A stretch of 64,000 bases of DNA from Butyrivibrio sp. MC2013 (GTDB lineage Bacteria; Bacillota; Clostridia; Lachnospirales; Lachnospiraceae). Under the pieces are notes generated by a model. That model did no database searches. It saw nothing but the letters and a program-made list of their open reading frames with translations, and was not told the DNA's origin. Each line of letters begins with the position of its first letter. Position 1 is the stretch's first letter. A program made the translations under genes and the position numbers. This document shows positions 16,801 through 25,613 of this stretch, piece after piece. The stretch lies in NCBI RefSeq assembly GCF_000424585.1, contig NZ_AUKE01000001.1, positions 62,001 through 126,000 of the forward strand, given 5' to 3'.

Positions 16801-18210
16801 ATGATCAAGAACAATCAAAAACACCTCAACAGACTTCAGGTCTTCATAGACGGTGTTATCGTAGCACTATCCTATGTGCTTTCATATTACATAAGATTCT
16901 ATTCACCACTTTTTAACCCCAATGATGTAAAGGTCGCACTTTCCATTGCGGTTTATTTTAGTGCCCTCTATTTCATAGTTCCGGGCTATATCATCCTCTA
17001 TAATATTACCAATCTCTATACACCACGAAGAGCCAGGAAGGTCGGAGGTGAGATCTTCACCATCATAGAAGCCAATATTCTGGGATTCTTTGGCTTTACA
17101 GTAGTGCTCTACATGATCAAACAGAACCACTACTCCCGCTGGATGATCTTCGTGTTTGTAGTCGTTAATACTCTGATCATGTCACTGTCAAGGATCATCC
17201 TAAGGCAGATTCTTAAATTTTTCAGAAAAAAAGGTTACAACATCAAGCACGTACTCCTGGTAGGCTATTCAAGATCTGCAGAAGCCTATATCAGCAGAGT
17301 CAGCGAGAATCCCCAGTGGGGCTATTCCATAGCCGGAGTCCTGGATAACAGGATCCCCCTGGGTACCAAATACCGCGGAGTATCTGTTATTGGCAGGATT
17401 GACAACCTGCAGGAACTCATGGCGGCTAACAGCTATGATGAAGTAGCTATAACCCTGCCTCTTAACTATTATGACATGTTGGAAGAGCTGGTCTCCTGCT
17501 GTGAGAAGTCAGGCGTCCATACCAAATTTATCCCTGACTATACCTCTCTCTTTCCCAGCAATCCTTACACAGAAGACATCGACGGCCTGCCTATGATCAA
17601 TATCAGATATGTGCCCCTTACAGATACAGGCAACCGTGCTGTGAAGAGGGCCATGGACATAGTAGGCTCAATACTTGCCATCATCATCTTCTCACCTGCC
17701 ATGCTCTTTTCTACCATAGCAGTAAGGCTCAGCTCCAAGGGTCCTATCATCTTCAAACAGGAACGCATTGGCCTGGGCGGCAAGCCCTTTATGATGTACA
17801 AATTCAGGACCATGGAGGTCCAGGAAGAGAAGGCGGAAGCCAAGGGCTGGACCACCAAAAACGATCCCAGAGTCACAAAGGTAGGACGCTTCCTTAGAAA
17901 GACCAGTTTGGATGAGATGCCGCAGTTCTTTAACGTGCTCTTTGGCTCCATGTCCCTGGTAGGCCCAAGACCGGAAAGGCCTCAGTTTGTAGAGAAATTC
18001 AAAGAAGAAGTGCCCAGATACATGGTAAAGCACCAGGTACGTCCCGGCATCACCGGATGGGCTCAGATCAACGGTTTCAGAGGTGATACCTCTATCAGAA
18101 AGAGAATAGATCTGGACATATACTATATCGAGAACTGGAGTATCTGGTTTGACATAAGGATACTCTTTGGAACCGTGTTCCACGGCTTCGTCAACAAAAA
18201 CGCTTATTGA
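16801..18210 (+). CDS. Undecaprenyl-phosphate sugar phosphotransferase (WcaJ/WbaP type)
   Basis: A 469-residue polyprenyl glycosylphosphotransferase that starts a polysaccharide repeat by moving sugar-1-phosphate onto undecaprenyl phosphate. It has about four N-terminal membrane segments, a Rossmann-like middle domain (HVLLVGYSRSAEAYI) and a C-terminal catalytic domain with KRAMDIVGSILAI, a membrane re-entrant helix, FKQERIGLGGKPFMMYKFRTM, LRKTSLDEMPQFFNVL, SLVGPRPERPQF and RPGITGWAQINGFRG. All conserved blocks are intact. GGAGG lies five bases before the ATG. It has its own promoter and is followed directly by a large hairpin. The first sugar is probably glucose or galactose, but the sequence does not settle this. 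Confidence 0.93.
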   Translation: MIKNNQKHLNRLQVFIDGVIVALSYVLSYYIRFYSPLFNPNDVKVALSIAVYFSALYFIVPGYIILYNITNLYTPRRARKVGGEIFTIIEANILGFFGFTVVLYMIKQNHYSRWMIFVFVVVNTLIMSLSRIILRQILKFFRKKGYNIKHVLLVGYSRSAEAYISRVSENPQWGYSIAGVLDNRIPLGTKYRGVSVIGRIDNLQELMAANSYDEVAITLPLNYYDMLEELVSCCEKSGVHTKFIPDYTSLFPSNPYTEDIDGLPMINIRYVPLTDTGNRAVKRAMDIVGSILAIIIFSPAMLFSTIAVRLSSKGPIIFKQERIGLGGKPFMMYKFRTMEVQEEKAEAKGWTTKNDPRVTKVGRFLRKTSLDEMPQFFNVLFGSMSLVGPRPERPQFVEKFKEEVPRYMVKHQVRPGITGWAQINGFRGDTSIRKRIDLDIYYIENWSIWFDIRILFGTVFHGFVNKNAY

Positions 18211-18211
18211 G

Positions 18212-18363
18212 AGGGCGGGGGTCCATGGCTATATTTTCCATTTCGGGGACGCTCTCGCTCCACACGTCCTCGCAGCGGTACTATGCGGCCGTTTCACGCC
18301 CGCAAGTGCCGGCGGGCCGTGAGGCCCCTCAATCGGAAAATATAGCCATGGACCCCTCGCCCT
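18212..18363. repeat. Long inverted repeat with GC-rich structured loop
   Basis: A perfect 22-bp stem (18218-18239 with 18335-18356, core CCATGGCTATATTTTCC), extended to 28 bp by AGGGCG/CGCCCT with one bulged base, encloses 95 bases that are much richer in GC than the surroundings. The loop itself can pair further (GGGG with CCCC at its ends; GCCCGC with GCGGGC inside). It begins right after the stop codon of the sugar transferase gene. It has no T-tract. It could be an RNA-level structure, a small mobile palindromic element or both. Confidence 0.75.
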
Positions 18364-18451
18364 TTGTCGCCGTGAGCGCTGAGAAGCCACGGATATATAG
18401 CCAAAAATATAAATATGCTAAAGCTCAAGGGATGTCAGTTATCTATTGATA

Positions 18452-18511
18452 TAAAAAAGCAAAATGGAGCTGCCGGCTCAGATGATAGCTATCATCCGCC
18501 AGTAGCTCCAT
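18452..18511 (-). terminator. Terminator of the ABC importer operon
   Basis: A hairpin with outer stem ATGGAGCT/AGCTCCAT (18464-18471 with 18504-18511) and an inner perfect palindrome GATGATAGCTATCATC, followed on the minus strand by TTTTGCTTTTTTA. It lies 35 bases after the last gene of the operon. Confidence 0.8.
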
Positions 18512-18545
18512 ATTAAGGAAATGATGTCTCTATTTATTTATCAGA

Positions 18546-19034
18546 TCATTCATCACCAAAGTCCATGAGGCCTTCTGTCTCATCCGTTACTACTTCCTCA
18601 TCTTCAAGCTCTGCAGAAGAAGGCGTAGGAACAAATTCTGTCATATAGTCCTCGGGGCCCTTACCTGCAAGCATTGCAGGAAGGTTTATTACCACGCCGT
18701 CCATGTTGTAGGGAATGGGAAGTGATACCTTCACCTTGCTGGACTTGCCGTTCTTTTCCTTTGTGATCACCAGCTGCATATCAAAGGACTGTCCCATGGT
18801 CTCTACCATTCCGCGTTCGCCTTCCTTGAGCCTTGCGACCTTTTCTCCGCCTACCAGTACCTCTACCTTGTAGGGAGCTTCAATCTTATCGCCTGCGCTT
18901 TCAAAGGGCTTGTTGTCAAAATAAATGGTATGGCCTCTTCCTATGATGAACATCAAAACCGCTATAGCGATCACAATAAGGAGTGTCACGCCTCTGACTA
19001 TCCATGTAGCCTTATCTCTCTTCTTAATCTTCAT
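18546..19034 (-). CDS. Small membrane protein of the ABC importer operon (DUF6672-like)
   Basis: A 162-residue protein with a short basic N-terminus, one membrane segment (about residues 15-32, VTLLIVIAIAVLMFII), an extracytoplasmic beta-rich domain (HTIYFDNKPFES...KVEVLVGGEKV) and an acidic tail. I think it matches a family found next to this type of importer, but the name is from memory. AGGAGG lies six bases before the ATG, and the gene overlaps the end of the permease gene by 11 bases, so it belongs to the transporter operon as its last member. A role as accessory or partner of the permeases is inferred. Confidence 0.75.
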   Translation of the reverse strand: MKIKKRDKATWIVRGVTLLIVIAIAVLMFIIGRGHTIYFDNKPFESAGDKIEAPYKVEVLVGGEKVARLKEGERGMVETMGQSFDMQLVITKEKNGKSSKVKVSLPIPYNMDGVVINLPAMLAGKGPEDYMTEFVPTPSSAELEDEEVVTDETEGLMDFGDE

Positions 19035-20130
19035 CGCTTACCTCCTGCTGCTGTGCCAGCATCTGTCCTTCCCTGCTCTTGGCCCTTCTCTTACCTGTCT
19101 CATACATGATAAGGGCAACGGTGATAACTGCATAGGATACAAACACACGGAAGTACTCTCCTATCATGGAGTCGCCTGTGATAACGGTTCCTGCCTTGGG
19201 AGCCACGATGAACATGGTATGGAAGAGTATGATACCAAGGAACACATTGCCTATGGAAGCCTTGTCTACAGAAGCTCCGCCTACCAGAAGGGCTGCGATA
19301 CAGAACATACCAATCTGTGAATGTGAACTGTAGGTAGCAATGTTACCCATATTCTGCAGGTAGATGATCATACCGATACCTGCAAATACTGTTGAGAGGA
19401 TCATAGAGATGATCCTGGTTCGCTCTACGTCGATACCTGCATCCCTTGCTACTTCCATATCCTGGCCTACTGCTCTCATATCCTGACCAAGCTTGGTCTT
19501 TCTGAATCTCACAATAACGATGCAGAGGATAAATACCACGATAAAGGTAGCCACAGGAATCTTGATGCCTGCAATATTAAGAGGGATCAGGTTATCCAGC
19601 TTCTGACGCATGGACAGAAGGGATACTGTATTTCTGATACCATAACCCCTGGGAAGCTTAATGGAACCGTGCTTGATAGGGATGATGGGTCCCATCATAT
19701 AGAGCACTACCAGCTGGTAGATACCGTTGATAAAGAAGCTGATGATATAACTGGTGATCATCTCCCTGCCCTTGGCCATATTCAGCACCTTGCCGCAGAA
19801 CAGACCCAGCAGAGCTGAGATCGGTACAGAGATTATCATAGCCAGGATCATACCGGGGATACCCACTATCTGCCAGTCGCAGACCAGTATCAGACCAATC
19901 TCACCTGCCATGGCACCCAGAGTCATGGAGAAGTTCAGACCCATACCTGCCATGATAGGAATGAGAAGGCTCAGGATCAGGAATGCATTTCTGCCCATCC
20001 TGGTCACGATCTCATTGATAAGATATGTGGGGGAAAGACCTGAAATAGGTGCACACACAGCACATATCAGCACAAACATAAGGGGAACTGAGAATCTCGT
20101 AACGAGATCTCTGATAGATGTTTTCTTCAT
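19024..20130 (-). CDS. ABC importer permease (BPD_transp_2 type), second
   Basis: A 368-residue multi-pass permease of the branched-chain amino acid/ribose/nucleoside superfamily, with about eight to ten membrane segments. PIMAGMGLNFSMTLGAMAGEIG and a DAGIDVERTRIISMILSTVFAGIG stretch correspond to the conserved membrane core and the coupling loop that meets the ATPase. It overlaps the other permease gene by four bases (ATGA), so the two probably form a heterodimer. With the neighbouring ATPase and binding lipoprotein this makes a complete importer. Confidence 0.88.
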   Translation of the reverse strand: MKKTSIRDLVTRFSVPLMFVLICAVCAPISGLSPTYLINEIVTRMGRNAFLILSLLIPIMAGMGLNFSMTLGAMAGEIGLILVCDWQIVGIPGMILAMIISVPISALLGLFCGKVLNMAKGREMITSYIISFFINGIYQLVVLYMMGPIIPIKHGSIKLPRGYGIRNTVSLLSMRQKLDNLIPLNIAGIKIPVATFIVVFILCIVIVRFRKTKLGQDMRAVGQDMEVARDAGIDVERTRIISMILSTVFAGIGMIIYLQNMGNIATYSSHSQIGMFCIAALLVGGASVDKASIGNVFLGIILFHTMFIVAPKAGTVITGDSMIGEYFRVFVSYAVITVALIMYETGKRRAKSREGQMLAQQQEVSDED

Positions 20131-21197
20131 TTTGTTCCCTCCGTTTTTCTTGTAAGTGCATAGAGGATCATACCATTGGATACCACTATCCTGATAACCT
20201 CACTCATATCCAGGTGGATCATGTTGTTCATTACCGTAGGAGTCATGGTCACGATACCCTGAAAGAGTATGGTTCCCACTATTACATTGGTGATAGTAGC
20301 CTTATTAACTGTAGCTCCGCCGATGAGGATCGCGGAAACTGCAGGCAGCGCCATATAGAAGGGCGCCATATAGAGCTGTACGAATCCAAAGCCCTGCTCA
20401 TAAACCAGGATGCCGATGGCTGCCAGCCATGTAGACATCACTACAGAGATCAGGCGGATCCTGTCTACGTTGATACCGGCAGATCTTGCAAAGTCCGGAT
20501 TGGAGCCTACCGCTGTCATTGCTGTACCTGTCTTGGTATGAAGAAATGCCCACATAGCAAAAGCCAGGATAGCAAAAAAGAGGATAGCACCTGTTGGGAT
20601 AGACAGATTGCCGATGTTGATCTGAAGGATATTGGCAAGAGCCTGTGTATAATATCCCTCCAGTGAAATGGTGGTACGAAGTCCCTTACCTGCCATACCC
20701 CATACCATATTGGGGCTGTGATAAGGAAGAAGGAGCCACATCATACACATAAGGGATACAGATGAGAAGCCTACATAGGTAGCGATCATCATCTCTCCGC
20801 CCTTGATCTTGTTGAGGAGCCATCCGTATACACTTCCAAATACCAGCGCAAAAGGTGTAGCAAGCAGCGCTGCCATTACAAAAGAGAAAGGACCTGTAAA
20901 GCCCAGCTCTATGGAAAGTGTAGCTCCCAAAAGTCCTGAGATGATACCAAGAGGCAGACCAAAATTCAGTCCGCATCCGGAATGTACCATGGGCACCATT
21001 GCCAGGACCAGAATGCCGTTCCAGCTGAAACGGTTAATAATATTAGAAATCTGCGTCGGAAGGTCAGCTCCGACAAAAGGAGCGATGATCAGAAGGAGGA
21101 TCAAAAAGCCTGTAATGATAAGCCTGGGAAGCCCAAAATCCTCTATAAAGTTCTGAACACGCTCTTTAATTGTTATTGACTGAGTCTGTTCACTCAT
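20127..21197 (-). CDS. ABC importer permease (BPD_transp_2 type), first
   Basis: A 356-residue permease paralogous to the one downstream. It shares HSGCGLNFGLPLGIISGLLG and the coupling-loop pattern SAGINVDRIRLISVVMSTWLAAIG. About eight membrane segments are predicted. It follows the ATPase gene after 69 bases and is joined to the second permease gene by an ATGA overlap. The pair with unlike sequence suggests a heterodimeric channel, as in nucleoside or sugar importers of this superfamily. Confidence 0.88.
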   Translation of the reverse strand: MSEQTQSITIKERVQNFIEDFGLPRLIITGFLILLLIIAPFVGADLPTQISNIINRFSWNGILVLAMVPMVHSGCGLNFGLPLGIISGLLGATLSIELGFTGPFSFVMAALLATPFALVFGSVYGWLLNKIKGGEMMIATYVGFSSVSLMCMMWLLLPYHSPNMVWGMAGKGLRTTISLEGYYTQALANILQINIGNLSIPTGAILFFAILAFAMWAFLHTKTGTAMTAVGSNPDFARSAGINVDRIRLISVVMSTWLAAIGILVYEQGFGFVQLYMAPFYMALPAVSAILIGGATVNKATITNVIVGTILFQGIVTMTPTVMNNMIHLDMSEVIRIVVSNGMILYALTRKTEGTK

Positions 21198-21266
21198 AGA
21201 TTCTTACTCCTTTAAACCTGCCGCCGCCTGTCAGACATAAGATATTTCCTATGCCTCATAGCAGCA

Positions 21267-22853
21267 TCAGCAGTTCTTCAACATCAGTTCACCAAACTTC
21301 TCGCTGCTCTCAGCTGCGGGAAGGATACCTGCCACTTTACCGCCGGATACAATAGCGATCCTGTCGCAGGTCTGTCTCAGCTCTTCCAGCTCGGAAGATA
21401 CCATAACTATGGTGACTTTCTTTTCACGATTGAACTTCTTAAGGGCTTCCAATACCAGTGCCTTGGCTCCCACATCGATACCTCTGGTGGGCTCGCTTAC
21501 AAAGAGGAGCTTGGGCTCTAAGGCAAATGCCTTGGCCAGGCATACCTTCTGCTGGTTACCACCGGAGAGTTCCTTGGCCTTTTGCTTGGAATCTCTGCAT
21601 TTGATCTTAAGCTCATCGATATATCTGTCTGTCACTTCCTTGATGGTTGCATCATCACGCCATTTGATCAGGCCTCCAAGGTAAGTCTTCAGATATTTAT
21701 TCTGAATCTGCATTGCAGGGAAGGAAACATTCCATTCCAGTGACTCATCAAGGAGCAGGCCCACGCCTCTTCTGTCCTCAGATACAAAAGCAAAGCCCTC
21801 GTCCAGACACTTCCTGGGATTATTAAGTGCTATGCTCTCGCCGCCAAATTCCACTTCTCCGCCGGCCTGATAAAGACCCATGATGCCATTGGGAATACCA
21901 AGCTTACCCTGGCCTGCCAGACCGCCGATACCCAGTATCTCGCCTTCCTTGACATCAAGGTCTACATTTCTGACTGTTTCACCGGGCATGTCTACCCAGA
22001 GCTTCCTGACAGACAGGATGGTCTTGTCGCTGCGCACCCTATCATCCTGCTCCTTTGGAGCAGCTGCTGCAGATACGCTTCTGCCCACCATCCACTGGGT
22101 GATCTCTTTGACAGAGGTATCCTTTGCCGGACTTTCATTCACCACGTATCCGTCTCTCATGGTGACTACCTTGTCGCATACAGCCAGGATCTCATTTAAT
22201 CTGTGAGTGATAAAAATAACTGCTATGCCGCGCTTTGACATACCTCTTATAGACTCGAGAAGGGCTTCTGCTTCCTTCTCAGTCAGTACTGCGGTAGGCT
22301 CATCCAGGATCAGGAGCTTTAGCTGCTCTTTGGACAGCTCTCTGGCGATCTCTGTAAACTGCCTGTGTCCTACGGGCATATTATTGATCTTCATGTTACG
22401 GTCTATATTGACGCCCATCTTCTGAATAGCTTCCTGGGCGTTATCGTCCATTTTATTGCGGTCCAGAATATCCATTCTGTCACTGACTATCTTGGACAAG
22501 ACGCTTGTCCTCTTATCCTCTCTGTTCAGAAGGATGTTCTCAGTTGCCGAAAAACCGGGAATAAGCGAGAACTCCTGATGGACCATTCCTATTCCCGCTG
22601 CTATTGCATCAAAAGGGGACTGAAAATCAACTTTCTTTGAGTTGATCAGAATATCTCCCCCGTAACCACCTGTTTCCCTGATCACATCTGCCCCAAACAG
22701 AATCTTCATCAGTGTGGACTTGCCTGCGCCGTTTTCTCCAACAAGTCCGACCACTTCGCCCTCATGGAGAGTCAAATTGATATCACTAAGGACCTGATTG
22801 CCAAAAAAGTCCTTTTTAATGTTCTTCATCTCAAGAAGTGGTGCTTTTTCCAT
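21267..22853 (-). CDS. ABC importer ATPase with two nucleotide-binding domains
   Basis: A 528-residue protein of the RbsA/MglA/YufO type. The first domain has GENGAGKSTLMK, a modified signature region (NMPVGHRQFTEIARELSK) and LLILDEPTAVLTEKEAE. The second has a degenerate Walker A (GGLAGQGKLGIPNGI), the signature LSGGNQQKVCLAKAF and LLFVSEPTRGIDVGAK, where SEP replaces the more common DEP. This asymmetry is normal for the family. It sits between the binding protein gene and the permease genes. It powers uptake from the cytoplasmic face. Confidence 0.93.
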   Translation of the reverse strand: MEKAPLLEMKNIKKDFFGNQVLSDINLTLHEGEVVGLVGENGAGKSTLMKILFGADVIRETGGYGGDILINSKKVDFQSPFDAIAAGIGMVHQEFSLIPGFSATENILLNREDKRTSVLSKIVSDRMDILDRNKMDDNAQEAIQKMGVNIDRNMKINNMPVGHRQFTEIARELSKEQLKLLILDEPTAVLTEKEAEALLESIRGMSKRGIAVIFITHRLNEILAVCDKVVTMRDGYVVNESPAKDTSVKEITQWMVGRSVSAAAAPKEQDDRVRSDKTILSVRKLWVDMPGETVRNVDLDVKEGEILGIGGLAGQGKLGIPNGIMGLYQAGGEVEFGGESIALNNPRKCLDEGFAFVSEDRRGVGLLLDESLEWNVSFPAMQIQNKYLKTYLGGLIKWRDDATIKEVTDRYIDELKIKCRDSKQKAKELSGGNQQKVCLAKAFALEPKLLFVSEPTRGIDVGAKALVLEALKKFNREKKVTIVMVSSELEELRQTCDRIAIVSGGKVAGILPAAESSEKFGELMLKNC

Positions 22854-22873
22854 TTTTTTGTAAAACCTTTCTC

Positions 22874-22903
22874 AAAAATGTGGGGAGAGCTACGTCTCCC
22901 CAC
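22874..22903 (-). terminator. Intercistronic hairpin between binding protein and ATPase genes
   Basis: A 9-bp perfect stem GTGGGGAGA/TCTCCCCAC (22880-22888 with 22895-22903), followed on the minus strand by ATTTTTG. It should stop part of the transcripts and so give more binding protein than transporter, a common arrangement in importer operons. It may also protect the upstream mRNA. Confidence 0.7.
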
Positions 22904-22922
22904 GGCTGTAGTAAAAATCAGA

Positions 22923-24221
22923 TTACTTGGTTGTGAAATACTTTTCAGGAACTTCTACCTGTGTTGAACCCATGTACTTGCCGGGATCTCCCATGATGTA
23001 TGTATCCTGATAGATCAGGAAGGTATTGTCAGCCTTAACGCCTGTATCTGCATTGGTGTAGTTGGAACCATTCCACTCTGCACCGGGAGAGAATACTTCG
23101 TATGCAGCAGAGATGTCATCGATATCTGTCAGATCGCTCTTGCCATCGATAACGTTCATAGCGTGCTGTGCAAGTCCTGCGGATACTGTGTAGCCATAAG
23201 AGTATGCCCATGTACCGAATCTGCCTGCGCCGCCTTTCTCTACGATAGCACTCTCAACCTTGGCAAGGATCTTGGCAAAGTCGCCTGCTTCCTCAGTCAG
23301 GTCAAGGCCCAGAGCTCCGGGATATCCCATAAGAGGTGAAGGAAGGTCAGCTTCGATGAAGTAACCACCGTTCTCTAACAGTCCTCTCAGAAGGGGCTCT
23401 GTGTGAGCATCATTGGTACAAAAGTATGCAGAATTCTGGCCATATTTCTCAACCCATTCCGGAACATGCTCTGCGATATAAGCCTGAGCACCGGGAACAC
23501 CTACGTCTGTGGTAGGATCGGGAGCGGATTCCATAACGAATTCCATACCAAACTCCTCACAAGCTGCCTTCATGATAGCAACACGGCGGCTCATGGTCTC
23601 GTATGAAAGATGACGAGGGAATGAAATGTGTACGAATGTGTCGCAGCCAAGCTCGTGAGCAGTACGGATGATCAGATATCCTCTTGCTACGAAGTCGTTG
23701 TTACATACAAGATCAGCTGCGCTTCCGATCTCGGGAAGGTCTTCGTGAGACTCACCTGCGATACAGATGATGTCAGGTCTTCTCTCCTTGATCTGACGGA
23801 AAGCTTCTGTTGTTCCGGGGATAGCCTGGTTTACAACAATAGCCTTCATATCCGGATCATCAGACAGGTTAACGATTGTCTGAATAGTGGTTTCAAGCTC
23901 TTCTGTGAAGTTATCAGGATATGTAGCAAGGATAACCCTGTCCTCACCATACTGTGCCTGGAATGCCTCAGCACCACGTCTGTCATCCTCAGACTGAGAT
24001 ACTGAACCGGTTACGATACCAATGTGGTAATCGCCTGCTGCCTCTACTGTCTCCTCAGCAGCCTCTTCCTGCGCTTCATCAGCTTCTTCTGTCTCTTCTG
24101 CAACATCTTCTGCGGTCTCTTCCACAGTCTCGATGGTTGCAGCTGACTTGTCTGCGCATCCTGCGATCATGGATGATACCATTACTGCAGCTGCCAGAAC
24201 ACTAACCAGCTCCTTTTTCAT
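22923..24221 (-). CDS. DUF3798-like substrate-binding lipoprotein
   Basis: A 432-residue periplasmic-binding-protein fold anchored as a lipoprotein: the signal peptide ends in MIAGC (Cys22), followed by a 40-residue, very acidic spacer (EETEEADEAQEEAAEETVEA) that should hold the domain away from the membrane. The mature domain begins with YHIGIVTGSVSQSEDDRRGAE and contains AIVVNQAIPGTTEAFRQI and THTEPLLRG-like ligand-site blocks of the DUF3798 family; its ligand is not known. The start at 24221 is set by AAAGGAGG six bases upstream. It is the first gene of the importer operon and has a clear promoter. Confidence 0.85.
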   Translation of the reverse strand: MKKELVSVLAAAVMVSSMIAGCADKSAATIETVEETAEDVAEETEEADEAQEEAAEETVEAAGDYHIGIVTGSVSQSEDDRRGAEAFQAQYGEDRVILATYPDNFTEELETTIQTIVNLSDDPDMKAIVVNQAIPGTTEAFRQIKERRPDIICIAGESHEDLPEIGSAADLVCNNDFVARGYLIIRTAHELGCDTFVHISFPRHLSYETMSRRVAIMKAACEEFGMEFVMESAPDPTTDVGVPGAQAYIAEHVPEWVEKYGQNSAYFCTNDAHTEPLLRGLLENGGYFIEADLPSPLMGYPGALGLDLTEEAGDFAKILAKVESAIVEKGGAGRFGTWAYSYGYTVSAGLAQHAMNVIDGKSDLTDIDDISAAYEVFSPGAEWNGSNYTNADTGVKADNTFLIYQDTYIMGDPGKYMGSTQVEVPEKYFTTK

Positions 24222-24270
24222 GTTCTTCCTCCTTTTAAACCTTTTAAGTGTTAAAGTGTTACCCTTTAAA

Positions 24271-24299
24271 AGTATATAGGACAGATTAATTTTAGACAA
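24271..24299 (-). promoter_or_regulatory. Promoter of the ABC importer operon
   Basis: TTGTCT (24299-24294) and TATACT (24276-24271) on the minus strand with a 17-base spacer. A 12-base direct repeat AGATTAATTTTA occurs at 24283-24294 and 24302-24313 on the plus strand, 19 bases apart, the first inside the promoter and ending at the -35 box, which would suit a repressor or activator. An 8-base tandem (TAACACTT twice) lies in the leader. Confidence 0.65.
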
Positions 24300-24313
24300 G
24301 AAGATTAATTTTA

Positions 24314-24617
24314 CTACATGCATAAATATGCTGACCTCTTTTTATTCAATTTTTATGACATATACGTCACAAGCCAAATGGCGATTAACGATTCATGCTC
24401 CTATGATTTTTTACCATTTGGTCAAAATGAATAAATTCTTATGATTAACTGAATAGGCGCCAAGTACATGCCCTGTCGTAGTTAGAGTTTTCTTGGCGAT
24501 GCAGCATAAGTTTTTTCTCGTTCATGGCACTACAAATGGTATTTGCTCACAGTGGAAATAACAATTGATGTAGTACTATTATGTAATATCGATGTTGATC
24601 TTTGTACTATTTAAGCC
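24314..24617. other. Intergenic region, no gene seen
   Basis: An AT-rich stretch upstream of the importer promoter. It contains one weak stem, CGCCAAG with CTTGGCG (near 24463-24498), and a TACATGCCC motif that recurs in the terminator stem at 24618-24664. I see no convincing ORF, promoter or known RNA here. Confidence 0.4.
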
Positions 24618-24664
24618 AAATACATGCCCCTCAGATCAATTATTTATCTGGGGGGCATGTATTT
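24618..24664 (-). terminator. Hairpin terminator of the AT-rich three-gene island
   Basis: A 13-bp stem AAATACATGCCCC with GGGGCATGTATTT (24618-24630, right arm ending at 24664), with the A/T-rich base of the stem serving as both stem and T-tract. It starts four bases after the stop codon of the secreted protein gene. Confidence 0.65.
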
Positions 24665-24667
24665 AAA

Positions 24668-25273
24668 TTAACCGTTATCTGATATACTTCCTGTATCTGT
24701 ACATGTTATTTTGAAAGTACCAGCTTTATAGCTAGCCCAATTTTTTGTTTTATAAAAATGATATGATACTTTCGCATAAGCACTTCCTATACTAACATAA
24801 TCAGTTGTTTTATCTGTTATCCACTTATTCTGTGATGAAGAGATACCAGATTCAAGTTTATAGGATGCTGACATAGATTTACATTTTACATATGAAAACA
24901 TTCCTTCTGTTTTCCATTGAAAGGATGCTTTTAATGTGACAGTTGCATAACCTTGAATTATTCTTTTTCGAGTTACAGAATCAGAACCATTTTTACTCAT
25001 AGAGCCAACAGGGATATCTGAGATATCTGTAATGTAACTACCTGAGGCATCCCGATATATCTTTTTTATTGTTATACGCCCATTCTCAAATGATTTATAT
25101 TGAGTTATGAATTTATAGTCGGGTGACAAAGGATCAATTTGTAATAGTTCAAAATTAGTCGAGTCAGCATTGGCTCCTATATTTGGGGTTGAAGCGATTG
25201 AAACTATGGATATATTAACAAAGAGAGCTATTACTACCGTTAAGGTCAATACGGAAATAACTGCTTTTTTCAT
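24668..25273 (-). CDS. Secreted protein of unknown function
   Basis: A 201-residue protein with a clear signal peptide (MKKAVISVLTLTVVIALFVN, cleavage probably near IVSIASTP). The mature part has no cysteine pair and no recognised catalytic motif; it is rich in Ser, Thr, Lys and aromatic residues with alternating beta-like patterns (YVSIGSAYAKVSYHFYKTKNW) and ends TGSISDNG. It is the last gene of a three-gene AT-rich island after a PadR-type regulator gene, 28 bases apart. Its base composition is lower in GC than that of the neighbouring importer and phosphoglucomutase genes, which suggests transfer. I do not assign a function. Confidence 0.7.
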   Translation of the reverse strand: MKKAVISVLTLTVVIALFVNISIVSIASTPNIGANADSTNFELLQIDPLSPDYKFITQYKSFENGRITIKKIYRDASGSYITDISDIPVGSMSKNGSDSVTRKRIIQGYATVTLKASFQWKTEGMFSYVKCKSMSASYKLESGISSSQNKWITDKTTDYVSIGSAYAKVSYHFYKTKNWASYKAGTFKITCTDTGSISDNG

Positions 25274-25301
25274 GGTTTATCCCCCTTTTTAGTTTAGTTA
25301 T

Positions 25302-25613
25302 TTATATAATTTCCAACGATCTTAGTATTTCAAATGTTTCTTTTATTGAAACCATTTGTAATCTGAGTTTCTCAATACCATCTTTCGTAAGTGTATAATA
25401 TTTACGAGTTGGACCATCAGACTCATCTCCATAATATATTTGAGCCAGCCCATCGTTTTTAAGTCGTCTAAGAACAGCGTATATAGTGCTTTCCAACGTG
25501 TCAGGTAGTATTTGACTTATTTTCTTGACTATCTCGTATCCATATAGATCATGTGTTTCAAGTTCTTTTAATATTATGATTTCCAAAATTCCTTTTTTTA
25601 TCTGGGCATCCAT
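25302..25613 (-). CDS. PadR family transcriptional regulator
   Basis: A 103-residue winged-helix protein with the PadR layout: ILEIIILKELETHDLYGYEIVKKI (first helices), LESTIYAVLRRLKNDGL (recognition helix and turn) and the wing RKYYTLTKDGIEKL. It lacks the long C-terminal coiled coil of larger PadR proteins, so it is the short type. Its start overlaps the end of the membrane protein gene by 56 bases. It probably represses its own operon until an antimicrobial or other ligand binds; several PadR proteins control efflux or envelope genes. Confidence 0.9.
   Translation of the reverse strand: MDAQIKKGILEIIILKELETHDLYGYEIVKKISQILPDTLESTIYAVLRRLKNDGLAQIYYGDESDGPTRKYYTLTKDGIEKLRLQMVSIKETFEILRSLEII

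Noticed and set aside
18207..18449. An 80-codon plus-strand frame across the long inverted repeat.
   Set aside because: It is created by the palindrome and GC-rich loop, and no start site is supported.
24463..24540. A riboswitch in the gap upstream of the ABC importer promoter.
   Set aside because: Only a seven-base stem is seen, and it lies upstream of the predicted promoter, so it would not be in the transcript.
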